This document shows positions 49,986 to 62,100 of a stretch of 64,000 bases of DNA, piece by piece; position 1 is the stretch's first letter, and the number at the start of each line of letters is the position of its first letter. The DNA comes from Pontederia crassipes (Eukaryota; Streptophyta; Magnoliopsida; Commelinales; Pontederiaceae), in contig CM060188.1 in assembly GCA_030549335.1 (NCBI GenBank), forward strand, positions 7,626,001-7,690,000. Reading direction: 5' to 3'. Position numbers and translations under genes: made by a program. Below the pieces are notes generated by a model. It was not told where the DNA came from and did no database searches. It was given only the letters and a program-made list of their open reading frames with translations.

Positions 49986-52186
49986 TCAGTGACAAGTGGA
50001 TTTACTGGTATTGAACCAGACCCCTTCAAGGTCTCTTGTAAGGATCTTTTCCCTGCCTATGATCACACTACAGTGGTCAGCACCTGCTACTACTTCAAGC
50101 TCAGCCAGGGGAAGCTGTGATTTCATGTTATAGCTGCACTCCACAGGAACCACTTGATCCTTGTCTCCTTGGATTATTCTGACAGAAATCCCTGCTCTTC
50201 TTATGACATCCAAGTACCTGTTCAGCAGCTTTGCGCCACCGCAGATCACATTGTGCATGGTGTGCCAAGCAGAATGATGAGTGTGCTTGGTCATGTCTGT
50301 TAACATGAAGTCCAGCTCCCTGTGAACGGCACAGAACAAAATGGATTGAGTTAAAGTTGTCTATGTCAAGCTCACGATGATCACAGAAAGCCTAAAACTA
50401 TATGGATTCCAGAATGATATCAGTGAGCAGAGAGCAGTTGAACTACCTTCTTGTTGAGAGTAATAACCTCAGAACTGGTTCCCATAACAAGTGATTTCTG
50501 CAGAAGAGGAAGCAGACAGTCCTACCAATATGCTCATACCAAGACATGACAGCAGTCCCAAATGATAAAGGTGGCCAAATATTCTTTTCAGCTAATCTGC
50601 CCAGCATGCTGAAGCTTGCTTCTGTCTTGCTTGGAACGATGTATGGCTACAATTCACAGTTAACACAGAAAAGTTGCAAAAAGTAAGTAATGAAGCACCA
50701 TGACACCGCTGTCTGAACCATCAAAGGGGAATTTGATAAACTTACAGGTGCAACCAATGTGATGGATCTAACAGATTCTGGATGCTTTGCTGCTAAAGCC
50801 AACGCAATCATGCAGCCCATCGAGTGTGCAACGATGTGGTAAGATTTCAGCTGAAAGGGTCTGACTGCAGATTTCTCAATCATCTCAACATGATCTTTCA
50901 GCGTGTACAGGCACTGGATTGGCTTCGGGCTTCTGCCAAAGCCCAGGAGATCCACTGCAAGCATCCTGATCTTGTGATCTGCATCGGCAGAGATGTTAGG
51001 GAACACAGTCTGTGTCCACCATGCTGATGAAGAAAGAAATCCATGCAAAAATATCACGTTCTCTGTAGAATCTGCCCCACCGCCTGCTGTTTCAGCATGC
51101 ATGATATATAAGTAAGTTTAGATCTCCAAAGTGGGCCGAACTGGCTAAAGTGACAAATGCAGCTGGCATAGTTAGGCCACAATTAGATTAAAATGCAACT
51201 ACAATTGTCTAACAAGAATATAACTCAGTTTTATGATTACTAACGATTAAAATTCAAAATAAAAAAATATTTCATAAATTATAAATTTGAACTGACTAAC
51301 AGACATTAAAACAACATAAATATATTTAAAATATAAAAATTTGTACACAAGTTGTATCATTATACCTTATATTTTTCTGTTGCAAAATGTAAATATGTAA
51401 TTCTAGGACATGTAAAAAGAAGAGTAAAGCAATAATTAAAAAAAACTCAAACGTTATTTTTCGAAAGTTAAAGTCTAAATAGCATATCGAAATACTTATT
51501 TAAATCGTTATTTGCAACTAACAACATTAGTTCATCAAACACAAAAATTGAAGCATGCAAAAAGGAGATCACATTCGTTGTAATTAAATTAATTACAAGT
51601 TCATAGCTACTGGAAGCCACGCATTCTTTCCAATATTTTATGATATGATATGAACAACAATTCCACAAAACTGCAAGGAATCAGAACATATTCGAAGAAC
51701 TAAATGGTATTTGTAAAATGTGCTGCTCTGAATGGCCATTCAGGATCTATCATGTTTGGATTTACCTTGAGAGGGTTCCTTCACAACCAAATGAAGCTTC
51801 TCCTTCCTCTCCTCCTCCTCCTCCTCTGCTTTCCCCTGCCATGAGTTGCATCCTTCACAGCCGCAATCCGACCACCTGGGAGACCTCCACGTAAATTTTT
51901 CATCCCATCTGGATTCCTTTCTCTGACATCCAATTTCCCTGAATATGTTCTTCCTTCCACGTAAAGTCTCTGAAACCTCCTGTTCTCCATCTGCTTCTTC
52001 TTCCTTCCTCTGTTCCCCTCTGCTTTTGTTGCAGTAGCAGTGGACTGCATCCCCCTCGAGAATGCCATCGATGAACCAATAGACGTAGCACAGTACCACA
52101 TCCAGAAGATCTAACAGAGTGAAGACTAACAGATTGATGGCCGATAGGAGAGCGTTCTTAGGAGAAAAGGTTGGAGAAGTTGCCAT
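49986..52186 (-). CDS. BDG: BODYGUARD-like alpha/beta hydrolase, four exons
   Basis: Exons (plus-strand coordinates, 5' to 3'): 51766-52186, 50746-51083, 50447-50646, 49986-50319. Every junction is GT-AG and the reading frame closes at 430 residues. BODYGUARD proteins are epidermal extracellular or membrane-linked hydrolases required for cutin and cuticle formation. Residues about 10-38 form a hydrophobic N-terminal segment with the family-like LLDLLDVVLCYVYWFID. A Cys/Lys/Glu-rich variable linker covers about 45-140. The hydrolase core begins with VIFLHGFLSSSAWW (150-163). The catalytic triad is S228 in VAHSMGC, an Asp in GDKDQVVP (D374 most likely) and H402 in GADHCS. WPPLSFGTAVMSWYEHIGRT in exon 3 is also family-typical. 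The Glu run at about 121-126 lies in the variable linker. Confidence in the family is high; which BDG paralogue is unknown. Confidence 0.9.
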
Positions 52187-52355
52187 CTTTCCTGAGTGAG
52201 AGGTGAAGAAGAATAAGAAAATTAATGGAAGGGAGGAGATTTCCGTATGACAACCTTGAAACGAAGGGCTACAAAGTAGTGTTGTCCGTTGGGCCACGTA
52301 GTTTTGCTGTCTGCGTCGGACGCAGTCTTTGTTTTTTTTTCTTTTTCTTTTTTTG

Positions 52356-52386
<31 letters not shown>

Positions 52387-52389
52387 CAA

Positions 52390-52706
52390 GTTGAGAAAAC
52401 GTAAACATGTCCTTGCATGGTCAAACCAAAAAATTCCAAAATGGATTCATTAAGCCATTTAGCTTTTACCAGTCTTTTGGATGAGCCAAATTAGTTTGAT
52501 ATCCTCGGTCTTAATTTTTGGTATTAAAAAAATCATGTATACGCACAGACATAGTTTATCAGTGTAGTTTAAGATGATATAAATTAGTCATAATGATAGT
52601 AATTTTTTTTATCTGACCATACATCAGATGATTAAACGATTACTTTGAATTTAATTTTTTTATGTATACATATTAAGTAATTGTGTTGAGAATCAGCGAC
52701 AAAGGT
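52390..52706. other. Upstream flank of the BODYGUARD-like gene
   Basis: A (TA)n tract (52356-52382) lies about 170-195 bp above the start codon and may double as the TATA region. Beyond it is AT-rich sequence with no recognised element until the hAT-like insertion. Confidence 0.4.
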
Positions 52707-52714
52707 CGTTCAGC

Positions 52715-53264
52715 TAGGGGTGAGCACAGTCGACCCGGACCGCACCGACCCGAATTTTCGGGAAATATTCCCGGCCCGATTATAAGTAGGGCCAGGTCCG
52801 GGTCTAAAAATTAAAAAATCTGGTGGGTTCCGAGTCGGGACCGGGTCCAACATATAAAAACCCGACCCGGGACCCGACCCGATTATAATAATAAAAACCT
52901 ATTAATAATATTTATATAATTCTAATTATTTGATAATTTAATCATTATTTGTTCATTTTGAAATGTTAAAAAAATTATATTATATTATTATGTGATACAT
53001 TGACATAATATTTTAATAAGTTGATGTTTAGTTGATTAAATTATTATTTAAATTTGCTAATTATCACAAGTTTTCTATATCTCTTTATATTTTTTAAATA
53101 TTTTTTGACCTCGATCTCATTCCCGATTTTTCCAGACCGATCCGGACTCGGTACCGGTCGGAACCGGGTCCGGTACCGGGTCCAAACTTTTTGGACCCGG
53201 CAAAAATCGGGTCGGGACTGGGTCAAGTCGATCCCGGACCCGAACTCGGATTTACTCTCCCCTA
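52715..53264. mobile_element. hAT-like non-autonomous element, 550 bp
   Basis: Begins TAGGGGTGAGCA and ends with ACTCTCCCCTA, imperfect short inverted repeats of hAT type (TAGGGGTGAG versus TAGGGGAGAG). Flanking 8-mers CGTTCAGC (52707-52714) and CATTCAGT (53265-53272) match at six of eight positions, fitting an aged 8-bp target duplication. Both inner flanks are dense in GACCCG/CGGGTC and the middle is AT-rich. A related element lies at 62101-63171. It has no coding capacity. Its position, about 530 bp above the hydrolase start codon, could affect that promoter (inference). Confidence 0.6.
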
Positions 53265-53409
53265 CATTCAGTGCAGCTGAACACGCGCGTCATCTTGCAC
53301 GTAAATCGACTGAACTCGCAGCTGAATCGCACGTGTCGTCGTGAGTCGTTGATCTCTGATCGGACGCTTCGAGGGGTAGACATTAAACCCAATCATTAAT
53401 ATATGCTAG

Positions 53410-54118
53410 GGGTAAATTACACCAAATGCCCTTCAACTTTCAAGTTTGTTTAGCGATGTCCTCCATCTTCAAACTTATTACACGGAATGCCCTCCCGATA
53501 AAAAATACCAATTTTCCAGTCGATCTACTGATATGGTGATGCACTCTCTCCGCCACGCAAAAGAGTCATTCAACGTGGCACCATCACGTCAGCAAAATAA
53601 TAAAAAATAATGATAATAAATATTAAAAAAATACTTTTTCTCTCTCTCTGACATCCTGGGGGGCCTCGCCCCTTCTCTGCGATCTCGGGGCAAGGCCCCC
53701 CCTTTGCGAACAGCAAAGAGCCCCCCCGCAAAGAGTCCCCCCCCCCTTTTTTTTTTTTGCTGCACCGGCGCGAGCAAAAGGAGGTCCTCCCTCTGCAGAG
53801 GGGGGCAAGGCCCCCCTTCCTTCTTTTTGCTATTCGTCGGCCTCCTCTTCTTTCTCCGATGAGAGAGAAAAAGTATTTTTTTAATATTTTTTATTATTAT
53901 TTTGCTGATGTGACGGTGCCACGTCGAATGACTTTTTTGGGTGGCGGAGAGAGTGCATCGCTATGTCGGCAGACTGACCGGAAAACCAGGTATTTCTGGT
54001 CGGGAGGGCATTTCGTGCAATAAATTTGAAGATGAAAGTGATCGCTGTTATAAAGTAAAGTTGGAGGGCATCGATAAGCAAACTTAAAAGTTGAAGAACA
54101 TTTGGTGTAATTTACTTT
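53410..54118. mobile_element. Mutator-like element with long terminal inverted repeats, 709 bp
   Basis: Almost 240 bp at each end are inverted repeats: the left begins GGGTAAATTACACCAAATG and the reverse complement of the right begins AAAGTAAATTACACCAAATG. Similarity continues through TTCAACTTT, GCATTCCGTG-like, GATGCACTCTCTCCGCCAC and GCAAAATAATAA to ATACTTTTTCTCTCTC. Nine-bp flanks ATATGCTAG (53401-53409) and ATATGTTAG (54119-54127) differ at one base, fitting the 9-bp target duplication of Mutator-like elements. The centre is GC-rich, itself semi-palindromic (GGCAAGGCCCCCC), and encodes only low-complexity frames. Confidence 0.75.
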
Positions 54119-54127
54119 ATATGTTAG

Positions 54128-55980
54128 CGAATTTTAGAGGCAAATCAAATTTAACCTCCCTGTGCACAATATTTAATTTACATTTGATTAGATCAGATTC
54201 CTTATTTGACATATATTACTAATTTGATAATTAAAAATAATAATACCGTTAGAGTAATTAAGTAAGAAGATATTATGAACCGTTCCAACGAATAAAAATA
54301 AGCATTATACACCAGCGCTGAATGGGGTCTTCATATTCTCCTTTTTTTCTCGCGAATTTACTGTATAGTAATTTATATAAATTCATATTAATATTGAGAT
54401 GATAATTGACTTCATGTCCGATTAGCTCATCAGTCCTCATATTTTTTTTGTTTGTGAATCGTAAAATGATAATATCAACACGTAGGAAAAAAAAGACATT
54501 ATTATCTAGTCAACAAAATCGTCTAGATATCAATTTAGATGTTAAAGTGAACAAAGTTCTCAAGATTTCGATATATTAGGATTTTACGATTCTACTAATT
54601 TTATCTATCTCAATCTTATTTTAAAATCCAATATGATCTCATATTAATAAATAATTAATTAAAAAATTATATTTATAATAAAATAAATTAGTTTAGATGA
54701 TGATGAATATATTTTCTTCATTTTTAATATGTATTGATATAATTTGACTTAACATTTAATTTAAAAAAATGAATATTTAAGTGTGATAAATTTATTAAAA
54801 ATATTTATTATTTTAAGTATTTTTTTATTAATAAGTAGGATTTTATGATTCTTCATCTGATTTTATGAACTTCAATCTTATGATTTCTCTTCAATTTTAT
54901 ATAAAATTTCGATCTTGACACTGAAATCATAATGGTTATATGATTTCTTTGTTTTGTTTGACAAGTTATATTGTAAGGCTTGTTTTAATGTTCTATTGTG
55001 TACTTTTATGTTGTGCTTTAGTATTGAAACTTGAGCCAAAATTTATTCAAGTTCTAAGTAGTTTAGTAAACATGATGACCGAAGTTAGGTATTTAAATTC
55101 TTGTTTCCGAACTTTTCAAGTTATTGTTGAAAATAAGAATGATGTCTTTTTTTCTTTTAATTATTTTTAATTATTTATTTATTAATACGTTATCGTTCAA
55201 CTTATAAAATAAATTATTTAATTCAATATGGATACCAGGATCCATACGTTTTGAATCATAGCCATGGACTTCTGGACCCCTCTACAAATTATTCTGATGA
55301 TAAATTATTAAATTAGTAACTCTTGCGTCGTGATAATACTATTTTTTTGGTATTCGGACCTACTATTAATTCATTAAAAATGTTAAATTCTTCTCTATTT
55401 GAAAATTATAGAATTACACCTGTTTGCGTGAGAACCACAAGAAGCTAAATATTACTGGGATTCTGTGTGGGCCAGGTGTGAGCATTATGGGCTACTTCCT
55501 CTCTAGTTATCATTCACTTACTATATAAAAACATGATTTTTTTTATGGATGACATATCACACATGCTCTTGAATAAATGGTTCATAATTTAATTTTCATT
55601 ACCAAAACATTATACATATCTATTTTCTATTTATCTTTTACTGATAGGCCTCATAACCACGAAGAAATAATGTTTATACTTCGGACATGATTTGAAAAGA
55701 GATGTTGAACGCAATTTAAATTTTTTTTATTGTTGTTGTTGTTTTAGAGGTGAAAGAATGACTACAAACCCTTGATGGTCATCCACTATAATATTAAAAA
55801 TCCTCCAATATGAAAATTTACAAATGGGAAAGGAAAACAAAAATTGTTAAGGGAGTAAAAACATCACTAGAGAAGGAAAAATATACAAAAAAGAGGAAAT
55901 TATCCATCTTCTCACTCTCTCATAATGTGATGAGTATTATCTATGTAACACATCTCCATGTAAAAAAAAATATGCAATTG
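54128..55980. other. AT-rich intergenic DNA
   Basis: No gene or element end recognised. Frames at 54940-55170 and 55810-55992 have no identifiable domain. Confidence 0.5.
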
Positions 55981-55984
55981 CGCT

Positions 55985-56113
55985 GCAACTAGATAGCCCA
56001 TGTAACGATCCCTCGTGCACCGGCGGATCATAGCAATCGTCAAGATGCGTCTTCAGTGCATCAATATCTGATTGGAAGACCTGCCGCCATACCCTTAAGA
56101 ATCATTGTTCTAA
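55985..56113 (-). other. Exon-like open stretch, unidentified
   Basis: A minus-strand frame of about 43 codons without stop, including RVWRQVFQSDIDALKTHLDD, stands out from AT-rich surroundings by its coding-like amino-acid content. I do not recognise the family and found no clear splice sites. It could be a gene or transposon fragment. Confidence 0.25.
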
Positions 56114-59100
56114 TTAGGAAAGGAGGATCATGAACCTAATACAAAAAAAAACGAAAGATAAATGAAAAGGAACATTGATAAAAATCAAACTTAATAAATT
56201 TTTATTTGTACTACAACATTATGACCTTATTCTCATATCTCAAAGAAGTTGATGAAACAAGATTACTTGATCTCTTGGAAATTGGAATGAAAAATGAGGC
56301 ACATTAGTAAAAGGTGTAATCCCAACAGAGAGAACATATTCTTTTTACAAGTAATCAAACTTAGATGAAATATGGCCCCAAACTGCAGCAGCAAACATTT
56401 GTGATTCGAGCATGTTCTTATCTATCCAGGTAGATAGTGTTCCACTATTTTGCGATCCTGGGATCAAGTATTCCTGTGGAACTCTGAGAACATTGGGATC
56501 TTAATTTCCATCCATCAGCAGTCTCTCCCATGATCAATAAGTTGAGACTTGGAGTGGAGTTATATTTAGAAATGGACCAGCATTTTTCCTCATTGATTTC
56601 ACATTGGTGAGTATATCTCATAGGGAGTTTCCGTAGTTGCAGTATTTTGAAACATCTTGTATAATAACCATATTGAGAAGCCATGAAACATCTCAGCAGC
56701 CTCATATTCCATTCACAGGTTTAATACTGGACATGAACAGATTAGTGGACACAAGATGAACACTGGCTTCTGCTCGATGTTGCTCAGGGAAAAAGAAAAA
56801 AAGGTTTCAGTTTGTGCTTAAACTATAAGACTTCGGAGGTTGGTTAGTCATCTTTGTACTACAACCATCGGCCAGCTAATTGAAGTGTTAAGATTTAAAA
56901 AATGCATGGCCAATATTTATGAATATAAATGTTTATTTTTTAAAGGAACATAAGTGATTGTGATAAATGGGAATTGACAACTAAAAAAAATTTATAATCA
57001 CTTGAGATTATCACCTTGGGAACTCATAGGGATCTGACTCTGAACCTCAAGTTGACAATTATGTGGTTTGCCGTTCCCTTTTTTTTTTTTTGTTGTTGTT
57101 GTTTGTTGTTTCTACAAAAAGGAAACATGGCATGTAAGTATCTTGCAACGAAAGTGCAAAGTTTTCAAATAGAATCTGCTCAGTTTCAATTCAGTAACAG
57201 ATCTCTAGATGTACAAGTAACTACACCTCCTCTGTATGTGTGTGTGTGAAGATATGATGTAAATGTCTCATTTGTAAGAACAACTTCCTGAAAAAAATGA
57301 ATTCATAAGAAAAGGACTTAGCTAAAGTCAAAACATAGAACTTTATGTGATGATCACAGTGAACTGGTTAGATAAGTGATGATGAAATTTATCTTGGTGC
57401 TGGAATCTAATTAAGTTTTGACAATGCATCAAAATTATAAATACAAACCAACTTTGGCAGATGCAATATGCAGATTGGAAAGAATGATTCGCATATTGAA
57501 CTAAATGGCTCTCAAGTACCTACATACTTCTGGATTAAGATAGAATAAATGTTAATCAATTACCAACAAAAGGAAGATGATGTCAGATCTTTCATACCAA
57601 AAAAACCGTAAAAGTAGAAATCAAGAAAACAAATACTCTAATGAAGTAGCAACTCTCCGAACCTATTGAGATGACTAAAAAAAAGTTCTAAGGCTTATTG
57701 CGATGACATAAAATTCTAAACAAGAAAAAGTAGAGTAGCATACAAATTTAATTCAGACTCCAAGAACAAGTGACATGCTGAATGACTGATAACTACTTCA
57801 GAATGATTTTGGTGTAAAGATTTTGTTGTAGAAATGGTACAAGAATAATCCACGTGTGTATTGAAACAAGTAAAAGAAAAACTGATTGGCTAAGTTGTGG
57901 AAACCAACAAAACTAGGAAATGAATATGACCTCTGAGGGACGGTGTGCCAAAATTATAACATCAGGGATTAGTTCTTTTTAAAGATACAATTGACAATTT
58001 GGATGCCCAAAGACGAGCTATCCAACGATAAGATCAACAAACAGCTTGAAGGAAATAATTAGAAGTAAAAAGATTAAAGTGCCAGTTATTTATCCTTTTA
58101 TTTGCAAATGAATAAAGCACTTGTAATCAGCAATTCAAGAGTGGAATTTGCCAATCAGCTTTAGAAACAACTCCATAGATCTACAATGTTACATGCCATT
58201 CAAGACAAGAAATTTCACCTCCATTATGTGCATGGAAGAGGAATCAGGAACACTGAAATAATTCTTAAACCATCATTTCAAATACTGATATGAAGTCACA
58301 ATGTGTCTTATGCACAAAACTTATGGTGATGAATATGTGAGAATGGAAAACAGGATGGAGCATACATGCATAAAAAAACTACAAATTAGTAAAACAAAAA
58401 GGATGTGACCAATTATGATGCTTACATAATGGATAAAGAAAAAAACAAGTGAAAGAAAAATTTGTTCAAGGAATTTCCCCTAAAAAAGATGAACAAATTG
58501 TGAATTTTTCCACAGGTTGCAAAATATATAAAGTAATTCAGACTTTGTACCTGAGAAAAGGTAATTCAAACAAATTTCATGCTTTATAATAGAGTGAAGG
58601 AATATGCAAGATAAGGAAGTAGTTTCCATCCTCCATTTGATTTCTTATTCTTCAATGAGAAAATGCATAAGATAAAGAATTTATCAAAGGTACAGGAAAC
58701 TAATTTGCATATCCTTCACACATGAAAACCTTGATAACACATTTCATGGATGGAAATGAACAATCATCACCTTTCTCATGAAGATGAAAATGAAGCAGGT
58801 TCTTCCATCTGTGGTAGAAAACTCATATGGCTCATACCCCTGGGATATTCCAGTATTTATAGACCCAAAGATACGTAATGAGCATGCATGTAATCCACTC
58901 TCATTATTACCACGATATAGTGTTATTTAGAGTACAGTGGTTTCTTTGCTAAGCCAAGAATCTGAACAAAATCTTCTAACATTATGTGCGGGGATTTCTG
59001 GTAGATTCACTTCATCAAATCATCCATATCATGAACGCGTGTTTAATTAAAATATATCGTCAATAAAGTCTATGAGATTTGCTACAGGCATTGCATAATT

Positions 59101-59633
59101 AATTGATAGCACAAACAGATACACAATCAACATGAGAATAGAAAAGAAGAGAAAGATTGTTGTTGCTTGTAGTCTCAAGTATATCCCACACAAGACACAA
59201 TAGTCAGTGTTATCTTTTGTGTAACACATCTATCATATGAAAAATAAAAGAAAATATATTCAACTCGTCTCTAAGAAAAAGTTTAATGATGGAGAATTCT
59301 TATTGTAGCACTTGTTATGAACATAAATGCATTGGAGGAAATGCACGCTCGCACGCACGCAAGCAATCTTGTCATAAGAAATAAAACTTGACTACTTTTG
59401 GAACTAATAAATATTTTACAGGCACACATAGTTGCTTCTTTATCCATCACTGAGTTAATCTTTTGACAAACATAGCTGAGACGAGAAACTACTAATATAT
59501 GCCTAAAACTTCATTGAGAAATAAAGTCACGAAAATTGAACAAGAGGATTTATTATCTGATTGATGATACAACATAATGATAGAAGCACTTACAAGGATT
59601 TTCTCAAAAAAAAAAAATGAACAGTCAACTTGT
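56114..59633. other. Intergenic DNA or unannotated introns, no gene assigned
   Basis: Base composition is intermediate. The minus-strand frame at 56445-56705 contains a plausible but unrecognised sequence (LIMGETADGWKLRSQCS). Poly-T and TTG runs lie at about 57078-57110. I could not connect exons here. Confidence 0.35.
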
Positions 59634-59811
59634 TTAGGGCCTGGAAAGCCAATTTATAATATCAAAACATGGCATGATAAGTACTAAGATGAGGAAAGCT
59701 GCACCAACAAGTCCGCAAGTGGCAAGCCAATATTCATAAATGAAATGGATCTTTCTTTTGCTTCTTAAGATTAATGGATTTTCGTACTTTACCAACCATG
59801 TCCAAACTTGC
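59634..59811 (-). CDS. Terminal exon of an unidentified membrane protein (partial)
   Basis: On the minus strand an acceptor (GCATCTTCAG at 59812-59821) opens a 178-nt exon that adds 58 residues and a TAA stop. The peptide has VWTWLVKYENPLILRSKRKI, then YEYWLATCGL and a strong hydrophobic span (VGAAFLILVLIMPCF) before a short tail. This looks like the membrane-anchored C-terminus of a real protein. One weak possibility is a TMEM62-like metallophosphoesterase, but I cannot confirm that from memory. The rest of the gene must lie to the right. About 800 bp further right begins the large long-TIR element, so upstream exons, if they exist, may be beyond the window and the transposon may sit in an intron. 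Confidence 0.45.
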
Positions 59812-59845
59812 CTGAAGATGCATAGAAATTTGACACCAGCACAAG

Positions 59846-60608
59846 ATAGTGATAAAGACAAAAGATACAAATGGCTATATTACTATGAAACTAAAAAAAG
59901 ATAGATATTATTAGTAAGAAAAGTGCAAGAACTTTTAACAAAATCAATATTAATAACTTATCTATGCAAGATGACATATCTCCATAATAAAATAGTCCAT
60001 ATGAAGTGAATCAAACTCCAATTGCAAAAACATAACTTTTCAAAGGCTAATCCCAAAACTACAACCTATTGATGCATTTATAACATGAAGGGTTAGTTAC
60101 TTACTACATAACATAACTAATAATAGAGAACATGCACATGTAAGTTGTAACTACCCAGTAGTCTTTTAGTTAGTCCACTATATTTTTAATTAATACAAAG
60201 TGATATCTTGTGAATACACTCCTTAAAATTATGCCTTATACTCATGAAGAAAATAAGAAAATTATTGAAAAAATTTTGCAAGTACAGTTGAAGCCTCCAA
60301 ACTTAATAAACTTCATCTTGAATGAAGGAGAGGATTTTGGACCAATATGAACTTTGGGTTTTTCTTGTTGTGAAATGAACTTCCCTTTGTGATGGGGATT
60401 GAAGCTTATTTTCCCTAAAGGAGTTTAGTTTCTTTGTGCTTTGGTGTTGAGTTCTTTGAGGCCCTTGTACCAAAATGATAAAGATAAAAGATACAAATGT
60501 CTATACAATTATGAAACTTTCTCAATAAATTGTGGTTATTAAACTTAAAATAAGATAGAAATTATTAGTGACAAAAGTGCAAGAATTTTAAACACAATCA
60601 TATTCTAT
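59846..60608. repeat. Direct repeat in the flank of the orphan exon
   Basis: About 110-135 bp next to the exon (59850-59955; GATAAAGACAAAAGATACAA) recurs at about 60474-60608 (GATAAAGATAAAAGATACAA), including AAAAGTGCAAGAA and the following AATCA. The second copy ends close to where the long-TIR element starts. Confidence 0.65.
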
Positions 60609-61327
60609 TAATGGTCAATCTAACCCCAAAATATGAATTTACTTTTCTATTTCCCTAAACTTTAGTATTTTCCATTTTAGTCGTTTCGTAACTTTTTTGT
60701 TATTTTTGTTTTTTCCCATTTGTGAAAAGACCAAGGTGTCCCTCCCTCCAAACGACTACAACTACGGTCGTCCGGTGTGGCATTGGATCATTCGACTGCT
60801 AGCGTTGATCGGTTGATCGCAGCATATTAGTGGCTATGAGTCGATCACCCGCCATGGACCGGTCGACCCGCCATGGCTATGCGCATGTGTCGGCATGGGC
60901 ATAGACCGTGAGGCATGGAACCCAAGTCGGGTTCTGCGCTCATCTTGTCTGACAATGTAAGTACTCGACACGAGTTGTTCAAACACGGGTCAGATTCTGA
61001 GATTCTAATGAAAATAGGGACGTTGGTTGCTCGATTTTCGATGTAATTTCATCGGACAACATTTTAGAACCAAAGTAATCATATAGGACAAATCTTAATA
61101 GTTGACGATGATAACAACATACAAATTTAAAATTTATTGATAAAACTGACCCAAAGGTTGATCCAACGTATAAATTTACTGTTAAATCATGGGTGCTACA
61201 TCACCTCGGTTAGTTCCTTGCTCTCTGGCAGGATTCCAACGTTATCTCCGATGGTGAAGAGGAAAAAGAGGAGAGGCACAGCTATGATTAAAAGAGAGCT
61301 GGTGGAGGCGGCGGCGACTCCTCACCT

Positions 61328-61893
61328 GAGAAGTTGATCATGCGGTGGGACTCCGCAGCTTCCTCGGCGTCCGCATTTGATGGCCACGAGCATATGCTGT
61401 TCGATAGCAACGGCGATCGGTCAGACATCAAGAAGAACCTCCACGTGGTCATCATCCTCCCTCGCGCCCTCGATGGAGAATGTCCTCTAGATCCCCATGG
61501 CTAGGCTCGAGGACAAGTTCCATAACGTGCTGCAAACGCATTCAAATGAGATTGATGTCGAGTCCTTAGTCGACCTGAACTCGCTGTCAATGAAGACTGC
61601 CGCCGAAAATGAAGATGGATTTCTTGATTCCTCCGCTCCCAGTGAGGAGGATGCGGCGGTGATGGGCGTGAGCAGTAGCAGCGGCAGCAGCAACAGCAGA
61701 GGGTGCAGCTTACGACGGAGCAGATGTCGGTCCTCGCGGAGCATCCGGGAGATCAAGTTATTGCCTGAGGATGCCGTCCAGGATCTCGCTGAGCGGATGG
61801 TAGCCGTTGGCTATGGCGGGGAGTGTGTACAAGTTTACGATTCGGTACGAAAGGCAGCCGTGGAGCCATCGACCGGCCCCGCTCCCAATGCCT
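61328..61893 (+). pseudogene. EXO70 (exocyst subunit) gene fragment
   Basis: The plus strand reads EKLIMRWDSAASSASAFDGH ... MLFDSNGDRSDIKKNLHVVI from 61328, then after a frame break MARLEDKFHNVLQTHSNEID from 61497, then SRSIREIKLLPEDAVQDLAE and RMVAVGYGGECVQVYDSVRK, ending at 61893. These are ordered, recognisable pieces of the N-terminal half of plant EXO70, which tethers secretory vesicles to the plasma membrane. The rest of the protein (normally over 600 residues) is missing. Damage includes a TAG before the MARLED block and a likely loss of about three codons between AVQDL and AERM. Its confinement between long inverted repeats suggests transduplication by the transposon. Confidence 0.8.
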
Positions 61894-62100
61894 AGTCGGG
61901 ATGAATTTTATCCCGCCCAACGAACTTCAGCCGAATCCCAAATTTTTTTATTAAAAATTATAAAAATATTTAATATTTATAATATATATTTAATATAAAA
62001 AATATTTCAATTATGAAAGAAAAAAGGTGAGGGCAGCGCCTCCACCTCTCTCATCTCACGGAGGGGGCACCCCCTTTGCTTGCCCCTCTGTGCACGGGTG

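Noticed and set aside
53589..54023. Small frames inside the long-TIR element
   Set aside because: Low-complexity peptides from homopolymer C/T tracts within a foldback transposon.
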